Under the pieces are notes generated by a model. It saw only the letters and a program-made list of their open reading frames with translations, did not search any database and had not been told where the DNA came from. Source: Acidobacteriota bacterium (GTDB lineage: Bacteria > Acidobacteriota > Thermoanaerobaculia > UBA5066). Taken from it: a stretch of DNA of 47,707 nt. Of this stretch, positions 24,424 through 32,386 are shown piece by piece (the first letter of the stretch is position 1; the number at the start of each line of letters is the position of its first letter). The stretch is taken from the NCBI GenBank assembly GCA_008363385.1, contig RHKY01000040.1, forward strand, positions 1-47,707, given 5' to 3'. Both the position numbers and the translations under genes were made by a program.

Positions 24424-24717
24424 ATGGGTGAGCCCGCCAGGGTCGGCAAGCGCGGCGCGGTCGTCATCCCCGCGCGTCTCCGGAGGAGGTTCGGCATCGC
24501 CGACGGCACGCTCGTCGTCTTCGACGAGGCTCCGGACGGGGTCCTCATCCGGCCGGCCGTGGCCTTCCCCGTCGAGACCTACTCTCCCGAGCGGAAGGCC
24601 GCGCTGATCCTCGACACCGCCGTCGACGCGGCGGACTACCGCCGGGCGCGCCGGGAGGTCAGCGAGCGGCTGGGCATCGACCCCGACAGCGTCCCGCACA
24701 CCCGCCCGGCTCGATGA
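24424..24717 (+). CDS. AbrB/SpoVT-domain antitoxin (VapB-like)
   Basis: 97 residues. The swapped-hairpin AbrB DNA-binding domain occupies about 6-45 (VGKRGAVVIPARLRRRFGI then DGTLVVFDEAPDGVLIRP); the C-terminal half should wrap the toxin. The reading frame is open upstream through the MazF remnant, but AGGAGG five bases before ATG 24424 fixes the start. A GATAAT -10 box lies at 24400-24405. Stop overlaps the PIN gene as ATGA. Expected to neutralise the PIN toxin and repress its own promoter. Confidence 0.88.
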   Translation: MGEPARVGKRGAVVIPARLRRRFGIADGTLVVFDEAPDGVLIRPAVAFPVETYSPERKAALILDTAVDAADYRRARREVSERLGIDPDSVPHTRPAR

Positions 24718-25136
24718 GCCGTCGTCATCGGCCCTTCCTCGACGCCAACGTCCTCTTCTCGGCGGCGTGGAGCGCGGGATCGCGACTGCGGCTGCTCTGG
24801 GAGCCCCGGGGCACGGAGCTGCTGGCCTCCGCGTACGTCGTCGAGGAAGCCCGGCGGAACCTCGAGACCGAGGAGGCACGGGCCCGCCTCCAGGCCCTCG
24901 TGGAGCGTCTCCGGCTGGTGCCGGAGCAGCGCGAGACGCTTCTCCCCGCCGGCCTCGACCTTCGCGACAAGGACCGCCCCGTCCTCGCCGCCGCGCTCGG
25001 CGCCGGTGCCACGCACCTCGTCACCGGCGATCGCCGCGACTTCGGCCCGTTCCTGGGCAGGACCCTGGCAGGCATCCTCGTCCTCACGCCAGCGGACTAC
25101 CTCGCCCTGCGGCGGTCGCGGGCTCGCCGCGCGTAG
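24714..25136 (+). CDS. PIN-domain ribonuclease toxin (VapC-like)
   Basis: 140 residues with the PIN acidic cluster: Asp10 in FLDANVLFSA, Glu44/Glu45 in YVVEEARRN, Asp87 in DKDRPVLAAAL, and Asp106/Asp110 in VTGDRRDFG. These bind Mg2+/Mn2+ for RNA cleavage. Translationally coupled to the AbrB-type antitoxin (ATGA). All catalytic positions are present, so it is probably functional. Confidence 0.88.
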   Translation: MSRRHRPFLDANVLFSAAWSAGSRLRLLWEPRGTELLASAYVVEEARRNLETEEARARLQALVERLRLVPEQRETLLPAGLDLRDKDRPVLAAALGAGATHLVTGDRRDFGPFLGRTLAGILVLTPADYLALRRSRARRA

Positions 25137-25543
25137 CTCAGCGGGCCAGCCGGAAGGCAACGCACGACGTCTCGCGACAGAACCGGGGGAATCCTCTCCA
25201 CAATGGCGACGACTTCCCCACCTGCCGACGCCCCCGGGGCCCGGGATCGTCGCCTCGAGCAGCGCACTCACCTGGCGTAGAGGTCCTCGTGATCGCGCCA
25301 CGGCCCGTGGTTGTGGAAGAACCTGACATCCACGGGCGTGATCACCCCCGGATCCTCCGTAGGGAACGAACCTGCTCTCGAGAACGAGAGCCCGTACGCC
25401 ACCAGGACACCCCGCAGGAACGGGAGGGCGGCCCTCGGCCCGCCAGCAGCAGCGCCCCGGAGGGACGGACTCACCGTCTCCCGGAACCTGGTCCGTGCGC
25501 TCCGCCGTGTGAGGAAGGATATGATCCTACTGGGGAGGTCCGA
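25137..25543. other. Gene-poor stretch with one coding-like fragment and an antitoxin promoter
   Basis: 407 bases between two toxin-antitoxin pairs with no intact gene. The minus strand at 25268-25420 looks like a gene tail (separate entry). At the right end TATGAT (about 25520) and GGGGAGG five bases before ATG 25544 provide expression signals for the next antitoxin. The rest holds only short discordant frames. Confidence 0.5.
25268..25420 (-). pseudogene. C-terminal fragment of an unrecognised protein
   Basis: The minus strand reads about 50 codons ending VITPVDVRFFHNHGPW then RDHEDLYAR and a stop. Nearly every codon of the last 25 ends in G or C, as real genes here do. Upstream the frame loses this bias, and its continuation is overlapped by the antitoxin on the other strand. 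It looks like the tail of a gene cut by rearrangement; the family is not recognised. Confidence 0.35.
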
Positions 25544-25849
25544 ATGCCGTTGTCGCGAGTCACCGTGACGCTCCCGGAGGAGGTCGTCGCAGAGATGGAC
25601 CGGGCCGCGTCGAACCGGAGCCGGTTCGTCCTCGAGGCCGTCACGCGCGAGCTCGGGCGCCGCCGCAGGGCCGCGCTCCGCGCCTCGCTCTCCGCTCCCC
25701 ACCCGGAGAGCCTCCTCGTCGCCGAATCCGGTCTCGGGGAGTGGGGCCGCTCCCTCCCCGAGGAGGACGCGGAGGGGCTCCTCGAGCCCTCGCAGGGCCG
25801 TCGCGTGAGGTGGGTGGACGGCAAGGGCTGGACGGACGCCTCTCGATGA
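25544..25849 (+). CDS. Ribbon-helix-helix (MazE/CopG-like) antitoxin
   Basis: 101 residues. SRVTVTLPEEVVAEMDRA is a standard ribbon-helix-helix strand and helix, followed by SRFVLEAVTRELGRRRRAAL, a second helix with a basic end. The remaining acidic and Trp-containing tail (EWGRSLPEEDAEGL) is the probable toxin-binding part. GGGGAGG lies five bases before the ATG. Stop overlaps the toxin start as ATGA. Confidence 0.88.
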   Translation: MPLSRVTVTLPEEVVAEMDRAASNRSRFVLEAVTRELGRRRRAALRASLSAPHPESLLVAESGLGEWGRSLPEEDAEGLLEPSQGRRVRWVDGKGWTDASR

Positions 25850-26208
25850 GGCTCGACCTCGGCACCGTCGTCCTCGTCGACCTCGACCCCACGCTCGGCC
25901 ACGAGCAGAAGAGCGTCCGTCCCTGCGTCGTCGTCAGCGACCCTCTCGTGAGCGCCGACCAGCGCTACCCGCTCGTCGCCGTCGTTCCCCTCACGGGCAC
26001 GCCCGGCCGAGGCGCGCTCTACCCGATGCTCCCCGCGGGCAGCGGCGGCCTGAGGAAGGACTCCTGGGCGCTGACCGACCAGGTCCGTTCGATCGACAAG
26101 CGCCGGGTCGTCGCTGTCTACCGGACCCTCGGGCCCGCCTCGATGGAGGCGGTGGACGAGGGGCTCCGGCTCTTCCTCGGCCTCGCCCCGTCAACCGGCG
26201 AGGGCTGA
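25846..26208 (+). CDS. MazF/PemK-type endoribonuclease toxin
   Basis: 120 residues: LGTVVLVDLDPTLGHEQKSV at the N-terminus, Arg25-Pro26 in RPCVVVSDPL, VVPLTG, and the C-terminal WALTDQVRSIDKRRV helix region. This is a complete MazF with the usual active-site Arg and the following Ser/Thr strand. Coupled to the antitoxin by ATGA. Its 3' half and flank are duplicated at 24205-24348 as a remnant. It differs strongly from the MazF-like toxin at 23574, so the island holds two unrelated-looking MazF lineages. Confidence 0.9.
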   Translation: MRLDLGTVVLVDLDPTLGHEQKSVRPCVVVSDPLVSADQRYPLVAVVPLTGTPGRGALYPMLPAGSGGLRKDSWALTDQVRSIDKRRVVAVYRTLGPASMEAVDEGLRLFLGLAPSTGEG

Positions 26209-26273
26209 CCTGGCAACGGGAACAACGGGGGCTTCCTGAAAGCAGGCGCCCGACTCTCCCCCGTGCCCCGGCC

Positions 26274-26718
26274 TCAGTTCGCGTCGAGCGCCTTGTGGCG
26301 GGAGGCCTCGTAGAGCTCGTCGTCGAGCTCCTCGTGGCGGCGTGCCCACTCCTCGTCCGGGGGCTCCGGCAGGCAGAGCCAGGAGCCGGTCTCGGGTGTC
26401 TCGGCGAGGAGGTCCCAGGCCGGACGGAAGAGCTCGCAGCGCGGCGGGAGAACGGCCGGACCTGGACGATCTGGAACGGGGGGCGTTCTCCCGGGTCAGG
26501 ACGCACCGGTAGACCGCCTCGGGGAGGCGGGGTTCCATCGGGAAGACGACCATGGAGGTCACCGGGACGTCCTGGTACCGCTCGGGCGGCCGGAACGGAC
26601 TCCAGGACGAGTGCTCGAATTACAGCTGCCAGGACCCGTCTCCGTCGGGCAGGTCGTCCGTAGAGCACCCCATCACGAGGCGGTTCACCTCGAGGACGTA
26701 CATCCGGTCGTCCGTCAT
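26274..26718 (-). pseudogene. Broken gene after pdp: one stop and two frameshifts
   Basis: A start at 26718 with GGAGGG-type ribosome site lies 32 bases after the pdp stop. It reads MTDDRMYVLEVNRLVMG onward for 32 codons to an in-frame TAA at 26620-26622. The same frame then resumes (FEHSSWSPFRPPERYQDVPV to YRCVLTREN). The frame shifts near a C6 run at about 26482, giving PPFQIVQVRPFSRR. It shifts again near 26450 to CELFRPAWDLLAETPETGSW and continues to ALDAN and a stop at 26274. All pieces have the high G/C third-position bias of real genes. The restored protein would be about 148 residues, family not recognised. True decay or homopolymer sequencing errors could explain the frameshifts; the TAA argues for decay. 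Confidence 0.7.
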
Positions 26719-26750
26719 CCTCTCCCTCCGCCCGGGAGTTCCCCGGAGAG

Positions 26751-28061
26751 CTACAAGGTCTTGACGACGAACGGGAGCGACTCGACCGGGGCACCTTCCG
26801 GGGCGATCGTGAAGCAGGCGCCGACGCGGTCGAGGTAGCCCGCGCCCTCGCGGGCCTTCGGGCCGAACTCGACGAGGAGGAGGGGCTCGCCCTTCTCCAC
26901 CTTCTGGCCGGGCTTCTTCAGGATCCGGAAGCCGGAGGCCGGGTCGACGACGTCGTCCTTCTTCGCGCGGCCGCAGCCGATCTCGATCGCCAGGAGACCC
27001 AGCTCGCGCGTCGCCGTCCGGGTGACGACGCCCGCCTCGGCGGCGCGGACCTCGGCCTTGCGGACGGGCTGCGGGAGGCGGGACGGGTCCTCGCAGATCG
27101 CGGCGTCGCCCTGCTGCTCGGAGACGAGGCGCGCGAAGACCTCCAGCGCCCGCCCGTCGGAGAGCGCGGAGTTGAGGCGGCGGCGGGCCTCCTTGGGCGA
27201 TGTCTCGAGGCCGGCGGCCAGCACGAGGTCGACGCCGAGGAGGAGGACGTTCTCCCTCAGGTCGGCCGGGCCCTCCCCCTTCAGGCACTGGATCGACTCG
27301 GCCACCTCGTTCGCGTTGCCGATCGCCTCGCCGAGGGGGCGGTCCATCGCGGTGATGTAGCCGCTCGCCTTCCGCCCCGTGGCGCGCGTCGTGTCGACGA
27401 GCGCGCGGCCCAGCCTCTCGGCGTCGGCGGGGTCCGTCATGAAGGCCCCGTTGCCGGTCTTCACGTCGAAGACGACGGCGTGGGCGCCGGTGGCGAGCTT
27501 CTTCGAGAGGATGGACGCGGTGATGAGCGGGATCGACTCGACCGTCCCCGTCACGTCGCGCAGGGCGTAGAGGCGCCGGTCGGCCGGGGCGATCGTGGCC
27601 GTCTGGCCGATGAGCGCGCAGCCCACCTTCGCCACGAGCCGGTCGAACTCCTCCTTCGGGAGGCCCGTCTTGAAGCCCGGGATCGCCTCCAGCTTGTCGA
27701 GCGTCCCCCCCGTGTGGCCAAGGCCGCGGCCCGACATCATCCCGGCCTTCACGCCGCACGAGGCCAGCAGCGGCGCCAGCGGCAGCGTCGCCTTGTCGCC
27801 GACGCCGCCCGTCGAGTGCTTGTCGCCGACGAAGCCGTGGGACGACAGGTCCCACGTCTCCCCCGACCGCATCATCGCGAACGTCAGGGCCGCCGTCTCC
27901 TCGGTCGTCATCCCGCGGCAGCAGATCGCCATCAGGAGGGCCGAGGCCTGCTCGTCGGGGATCGCGCCGCTCGTGACGCCGGAGACGAAGTCGGCGACCT
28001 CCCCTTCCGTGAGGGTGCCGCCGTCGCGCTTCTTGACGATCGTCCGGACGAAGAGGCTCAT
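26751..28061 (-). CDS. pdp: Pyrimidine-nucleoside phosphorylase
   Basis: 436-residue cytoplasmic enzyme that phosphorolyses thymidine/uridine to base and (deoxy)ribose-1-phosphate. The phosphate-binding motif KHSTGGVGDK is at 81-90, followed by SGRGLGHTGGTLDKLE. The N-terminal helical domain, the alpha/beta domain and a C-terminal PYNP domain (from about 345) are all present. ATG at 28061 overlaps the amidohydrolase stop as ATGA and has GGAG upstream. Last intact gene of the nucleoside operon. Could equally be called deoA-type. Confidence 0.95.
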   Translation of the reverse strand: MSLFVRTIVKKRDGGTLTEGEVADFVSGVTSGAIPDEQASALLMAICCRGMTTEETAALTFAMMRSGETWDLSSHGFVGDKHSTGGVGDKATLPLAPLLASCGVKAGMMSGRGLGHTGGTLDKLEAIPGFKTGLPKEEFDRLVAKVGCALIGQTATIAPADRRLYALRDVTGTVESIPLITASILSKKLATGAHAVVFDVKTGNGAFMTDPADAERLGRALVDTTRATGRKASGYITAMDRPLGEAIGNANEVAESIQCLKGEGPADLRENVLLLGVDLVLAAGLETSPKEARRRLNSALSDGRALEVFARLVSEQQGDAAICEDPSRLPQPVRKAEVRAAEAGVVTRTATRELGLLAIEIGCGRAKKDDVVDPASGFRILKKPGQKVEKGEPLLLVEFGPKAREGAGYLDRVGACFTIAPEGAPVESLPFVVKTL

Positions 28062-29497
28062 GGTTTCTCCTGGGTCGCCGCGGCGGGCCTGGCGAGCGAC
28101 TTGACGATCCGCTCGCGGAAGGCCGCGGCTTCCTTCCGCACCGCCACCGGGTCGAGGGTGGTGAAGGTCCGCCCGTCCCACAGGACGCGGCCGTCCACCA
28201 CCGTGAGGGAGACGTCGCCCGCCTTGGCGGCGTAGACGACGGTCGAGGCGACGTCGTAGACGGGCCAGGTGCGCGGGTCGTCGAGGTCGACGGCGATCAG
28301 GTCCGCAGCCTTCCCCGGCTCGAGGCTCCCGGTGACGGCGCCGAGGCCGAGGGCCTTCGCCCCGTCGGAGGTCGCCATCCGGAGGAGGTCGCGCGCCGGG
28401 AGGGCGGTCGGGTCGAGCGCCGTGACCTTCGCGAGCTTCCCGGCGAAGTCCATCGCCTCCATCATGTCGAGGTCGTTGTTCGAGCCGGCCACGCCGTCGG
28501 TCCCGAGGCCGACGACGACGCCCGCCTTCCGGGCCGCGGCCACGGGGGCCGCGCCCGAGCCGAGCTTCATGTTCGACTCGGGGTTGTGCGAGAGGGAGGC
28601 CCCCTTGGCGGCCATCCGCGCCAGGTCCGTCCACGAGAGCCAGACGCCGTGTGCCGCGACGACGCGCGGCCCGAGGAACCCGATCGCGTCGAGCCACTCG
28701 ACGGGCGTCGTTCCGTACTTCTCCCGGATCGTCTTCTGCTCGTCCAGCGTCTCGGAGACGTGGATCAGGAGGGGGGCGCCGTAGGCGTCGGCCATCTCGC
28801 GGGCGGCGAGGAGCGTCTCCTTGCCGCACGTGTACGGGGCGTGCGGCGCCACGGCCGCCACGACCCGGCGGTGCCCCTTCCACCTCTCCAGGAACGCTCT
28901 CGTGACGGCCTTCGTCTCGGCCAGGTCCTTGTGGCCAGGGACCGGGAAGTCGATCCAGGTCTCGCCCAGGACGCCGCGGAGCCCGCAGGCGTCGACCGCC
29001 GCCGCCACGTCCGACTCGAAGTAGTACATGTCGGCGAACGTCGTCGTCCCGCCCCGGATCATCTCCAGGCAGGCGAGCGTCGTCCCGGCCCTCACGAACT
29101 CCGGCGAGACGTTCCGCGCCTCGGCCGGGAAGATCGACTCGTTCAGCCACTCCATCAGCGGCTTGTCGTCGGCGATCCCGCGGAGGAGGTTCATCGCGGC
29201 GTGCGTGTGCGTGTTGACGAGGCCCGGCATCACGACGGAGTCCGGGCGCCTCATGGTCCGCACCGCCTCGAACCGGGCGGCCACCTCGGCCCGGGGCCCG
29301 ACCGCGACGACCTTCCCGTCCTTCACGGCGACCGCGCCGTCGGTCAGGACCGAGAACGCCTCGTCCATCGGGAGGACGGTCCCCGCCTCGACGACGAGGT
29401 CGCACGGGGCCTTCCCCGCCGCCGCCGGGCCGGCGGCCGCGAGCGGGGCGAGGAGGGTGAGGACGAGGGCGACGAGGAGAGCTGCCGGCCGCCTCAC
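28058..29497 (-). CDS. Amidohydrolase of the SAH/MTA deaminase (TrzN-like) family, with signal peptide
   Basis: 479 residues. Residues 1-28 look like a Sec signal peptide (RRPAALLVALVLTLLAPLAAA). The catalytic part carries the metal motif HTHAAMNLLRG, then APHAPYTCGKE, LLIHVSETLDE, AAHGVWLS and the Asp in GLGTDGVAGSNNDLDM. Relatives deaminate S-adenosylhomocysteine, methylthioadenosine, adenosine or guanine-type substrates. GTG start at 29497 overlaps the cdd stop as GTGA. A secreted member inside a cytoplasmic salvage operon is odd; it may convert purine compounds in the periplasm before uptake. Exact substrate is not determinable from sequence. Confidence 0.85.
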   Translation of the reverse strand: MRRPAALLVALVLTLLAPLAAAGPAAAGKAPCDLVVEAGTVLPMDEAFSVLTDGAVAVKDGKVVAVGPRAEVAARFEAVRTMRRPDSVVMPGLVNTHTHAAMNLLRGIADDKPLMEWLNESIFPAEARNVSPEFVRAGTTLACLEMIRGGTTTFADMYYFESDVAAAVDACGLRGVLGETWIDFPVPGHKDLAETKAVTRAFLERWKGHRRVVAAVAPHAPYTCGKETLLAAREMADAYGAPLLIHVSETLDEQKTIREKYGTTPVEWLDAIGFLGPRVVAAHGVWLSWTDLARMAAKGASLSHNPESNMKLGSGAAPVAAARKAGVVVGLGTDGVAGSNNDLDMMEAMDFAGKLAKVTALDPTALPARDLLRMATSDGAKALGLGAVTGSLEPGKAADLIAVDLDDPRTWPVYDVASTVVYAAKAGDVSLTVVDGRVLWDGRTFTTLDPVAVRKEAAAFRERIVKSLARPAAATQEKP

Positions 29498-29919
29498 CGC
29501 GGCCCCTCGAACTCGAACGCCCGCGGGAGGAGCTCGGCCAGGCGCATCCGCTCCAGCTTGCCGCCGGTCGTCCCCATGACGACCTCGATGTCGCGGCACT
29601 GGTCCCAGAGGACCTGCCGGCACGCCCCGCAGGGCGGCGTCGGGCTGTCGGCGCCGGTGAAGACCGCGACGGCTCGGAACTTCCGGACCCCCTCGGAGAC
29701 GGCCTTGAAGACGGCCGTCCGCTCGGCGCAGCAGGTCAGGCCGTACGTGGCCGACTCCACGTTGCAGCCGGTGAAGACCGTCCCGTCCTCTGCGAGGAGG
29801 GCGGCCCCGACGTGGAACCCGGAGTACGGGGCGGCGGCGTTCTCCCGGACCTTCGCCGCGGCCGAGAGGAGGCGCGCGACGACGTCGTCGGGGAGCGGCG
29901 GGGCGGCCACGGCCGTCAC
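29494..29919 (-). CDS. cdd: Cytidine deaminase
   Basis: 141-residue tetrameric-type cytidine deaminase converting cytidine/deoxycytidine to uridine/deoxyuridine. Substrate motif YSGFHVGAAL; zinc ligands Cys64 with catalytic Glu66 (CAERTA) and Cys97/Cys100 (PCGACRQ). Normal length. ATG overlaps the PNP stop as ATGA. Its product feeds the pyrimidine phosphorylase two genes on. Confidence 0.96.
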   Translation of the reverse strand: MTAVAAPPLPDDVVARLLSAAAKVRENAAAPYSGFHVGAALLAEDGTVFTGCNVESATYGLTCCAERTAVFKAVSEGVRKFRAVAVFTGADSPTPPCGACRQVLWDQCRDIEVVMGTTGGKLERMRLAELLPRAFEFEGPR

Positions 29920-30848
29920 CTCTTCCCGCGCCCGGGCCGGGCCCCGGTCTTGGTCTTGGCCCTGGCCTTCGCGGCCTTCGCCTTCGCGGCCGCCCGGCGG
30001 GGCGCGCGGGTCAGCGTGTCGCCGGACCGGCCGCTACCGACCGCCTCCACGAGCGCGGTCAGGAGCCTGACGAAGCGCTCCTTGACGCGCTGCGTCGTCT
30101 CCAGGACCTCCTCGTGGCGGAGGGGCTTCTTCAGGACGCCCGCGGCCATGTTCGTGATGCAGGAGATCCCCAGGACGCCAACGCCCATCTGGTTCAGCGC
30201 GATCACCTCTGGCACGGTGGACATCCCGACGGCGTTCGCCCCCCAGCCGCGGTAGGCCCGGATCTCGGCGGGCGTCTCGTACGACGGCCCGTGGACGCCG
30301 ACGTAGACGCCGCTCTTCACCGGGATCCGCTCCTGCCGGGCCACGGCCGCCGCCAGGGTGCGCAGGTCCCGCTTGTAGGCGTCGGACATGTCGGGGAAGC
30401 GGGGGCCGAGCGCGTCGTCGTTGGCGCCGACGAGCGGGTTCGTCCCGAACGCGTTGACGTGGTCCTCGATCAGCATCAGGTCGCCGGGCGCGAGCCCGCG
30501 GTCGATGCCGCCGGCGGCGTTCGTGACGATGACCGTCCGGCACCCGAGGAGCCCGAGGACGCGCGCCGGGAAGACGACGTCGGACATCGGGTGCCCCTCG
30601 TAGTAGTGGATCCGCCCCGAGAGGACCGCGACGGGGGCTCCGCCGACGAGGCCCGACACGAGGACCCCCGCGTGCCCGACGACGGCCGCCGCCGGGAAGC
30701 CCGGGATCTCGGCGTACGGGATCCGGACGGCGTCCGAGAGGCGCTCGGCGAACTCGCCGAGGCCCGAGCCGAGGATGACGCCCACGACGGGCGGGACCGG
30801 GAGCTTCTCCCTCAGGAACTGCGTGGCTTCCGACAGCCGGACGTCCAT
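29916..30848 (-). CDS. punA: Purine-nucleoside phosphorylase (trimeric class) with basic tail
   Basis: 310 residues. Class-II PNP motifs: GVILGSGLGEFA (phosphate loop), SGRIHYYEGHPM, VIVTNAAGGIDRGL, GPSYETPAEIRAY and VGMSTVPEVIA, all in order over the first 265 residues, which is the full usual length. It then continues with about 40 residues rich in Lys, Arg and Ala (AAAKAKAAKARAKTKTGARP), not part of the enzyme fold. Splits inosine/guanosine to base and ribose-1-phosphate. Thirteen bases after the transporter gene, in the same operon. Confidence 0.94.
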   Translation of the reverse strand: MDVRLSEATQFLREKLPVPPVVGVILGSGLGEFAERLSDAVRIPYAEIPGFPAAAVVGHAGVLVSGLVGGAPVAVLSGRIHYYEGHPMSDVVFPARVLGLLGCRTVIVTNAAGGIDRGLAPGDLMLIEDHVNAFGTNPLVGANDDALGPRFPDMSDAYKRDLRTLAAAVARQERIPVKSGVYVGVHGPSYETPAEIRAYRGWGANAVGMSTVPEVIALNQMGVGVLGISCITNMAAGVLKKPLRHEEVLETTQRVKERFVRLLTALVEAVGSGRSGDTLTRAPRRAAAKAKAAKARAKTKTGARPGRGKR

Positions 30849-30861
30849 GACCTTCCTCCCC

Positions 30862-32148
30862 TCAGCCCTTCAGGATCCCGGCGATCGTGGCGCTCATGAA
30901 GGTCGCCAGCGACCCGGCCAGGAGCGCCCAGAGCCCGAGCCGCGCGATGTCGCTCTTGCGGCTGGGGGCCAGCCCCCCGATCCCGCCGATCTGGATCCCG
31001 ATCGACGAGAAGTTGGCGAACCCGCAGAGGGCGAAGGAGGCGATCAGCCTCCCCTTCTCCGTCCACTCGGACATCGGGATCTTCGACATCTCGGCGTAGG
31101 CGACGAACTCGTTGATGACGGTCTTGAACCCGATCAGCCGCGCCACCTTCGAGCAGTCCGCGGCCGGGACGCCCATCACCCAGGCCAGCGGCCAGAGGAG
31201 CTTGGAGAAGAGCCACTGGAGCGAGAGCGTCGTCGCCGGGTCGACGCCCGGGCCCGGCTCGGCGAACCCGAACAGCGGGCCCGCGAGGCCGAGGAGGCCG
31301 TTGAAGAGCGAGATGAGGGCGATGAAGGCGATGAGCATCCCGCAGATGTTGATGGCGAGAGACACGCCCTGCGAGGCGCCCGCGGCCGCCGCCTCGATGA
31401 CGTTGGCCTGCTCGTGCTCGATCTTCACCTTGACGGTCCCGGCGGTCTGGGGCTCCTCCACCTCGGGCCTCAGCAGCTTGGCGATCACGATCGTCGCCGG
31501 CGCGGCCATGACCGAGGCCGTGATCAGGTAGTTGGCGGGGATCCCCATCGCGGCGTAGGCCAGGAGCACGGCGCCCGAGATGTGCGCCATCCCGCCCGTC
31601 ATCATCGTCAGGAGCTCGGACTTCGTCATCTTCGGGATGTACGGCGCGATGATGATCGGCGCCTCGGTCTGCCCGATGAAGATGTTCGCCGCCACGGCGA
31701 GCGACTCGGCGCCCGAGACCTTCAGGAGCTTCGTCATCACGATCGCGAAGACCTGCACGACCCGCTGCATGATCCCGAGGTAGTAGAGGATCGTGAAGAA
31801 CGACGCGATGAAGATGACGATCGGCATCACCTTGAACGCGAAGATGAACGGCGAGAAGTCGATCCCGGTGGCGGCGCCGATCTTCCCCCCGACCGCGGGC
31901 GTCGCCAGCCAGCCGAAGACGAACTCCGCGCCGGCGTCCGAGTAGGCGATGGCCCCGGTGATGCCGTCCGAGAACTTCTTGAGCGCGTTGGCGCCGCCGG
32001 GCCAGGCGATGACCAGCCCCCCGAGGGCGAACTGGAGGATCACGCCCCAGACGATGGTCGACCAGCGGATCTTGTCCCGGTTCTTGGACAGGAGCCAGGC
32101 GACGAAGAGGATGACCGCGAGTCCGATGAGCCCCGTGAAGCGCTGCAA
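30862..32148 (-). CDS. nupC: Concentrative nucleoside transporter (CNT/NupC family)
   Basis: 428 residues with about ten membrane spans. CNT hallmarks: FIGQTEAPIIIAPYI near the middle, MTGGMAHISGAVLLAY, and the second-half ALCGFANFSSIGIQIGGIG. Imports nucleosides with H+ or Na+. Starts at TTG 32148 with AGGAGG five bases upstream; an in-frame ATG at 32223 would add 25 residues of arginine-rich sequence not seen in the family. First gene of the salvage operon. Confidence 0.95.
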   Translation of the reverse strand: MQRFTGLIGLAVILFVAWLLSKNRDKIRWSTIVWGVILQFALGGLVIAWPGGANALKKFSDGITGAIAYSDAGAEFVFGWLATPAVGGKIGAATGIDFSPFIFAFKVMPIVIFIASFFTILYYLGIMQRVVQVFAIVMTKLLKVSGAESLAVAANIFIGQTEAPIIIAPYIPKMTKSELLTMMTGGMAHISGAVLLAYAAMGIPANYLITASVMAAPATIVIAKLLRPEVEEPQTAGTVKVKIEHEQANVIEAAAAGASQGVSLAINICGMLIAFIALISLFNGLLGLAGPLFGFAEPGPGVDPATTLSLQWLFSKLLWPLAWVMGVPAADCSKVARLIGFKTVINEFVAYAEMSKIPMSEWTEKGRLIASFALCGFANFSSIGIQIGGIGGLAPSRKSDIARLGLWALLAGSLATFMSATIAGILKG

Positions 32149-32303
32149 GCGTTCCTCCTGCGGGATCGAGCTGAAGCGCGTCCGGGCCCCCGGCCGTCCG
32201 TGTCCGCGAGGTCGCGGCGCCACCCCGGGCGAACGCCCGGACGGGCGAAGGAGGACGAGCGAACGAGGATAACCGAGATCCGGCGGTTTGCGCCGCCCGA
32301 AAA

Positions 32304-32386
32304 CTCAGCAGGCCCGCGCCAGCGGGCCCGCTTCACCGTGGCGGAGGGGTTTGGCGAACCCGCACGGTCCCGGGTTCCCCAGGAAA
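32304..32386 (-). repeat. Dispersed palindromic repeat, copy 2 (cleanest)
   Basis: Begins one base after the TPR gene stop and extends 83 bases on the 3' side. Blocks in plus-strand order: CTCAGCAGGCCCGCG with the inverted partner GCGGGCCCGC, then CACCGTGGCGGAGGGG, then CCCGCACGGTCCCGGGTTCC. The GC palindrome GCCCGC-GCCA-GCGGGC can form a hairpin. The same blocks in the same order occur at 6565-6698 and, changed in the middle, at 41496-41604. Confidence 0.7.

Noticed and set aside
32149-32223. Upstream ATG extension of the nucleoside transporter
   Set aside because: Adds an Arg/Pro-rich leader not seen in the family, while TTG 32148 has an ideal AGGAGG site.
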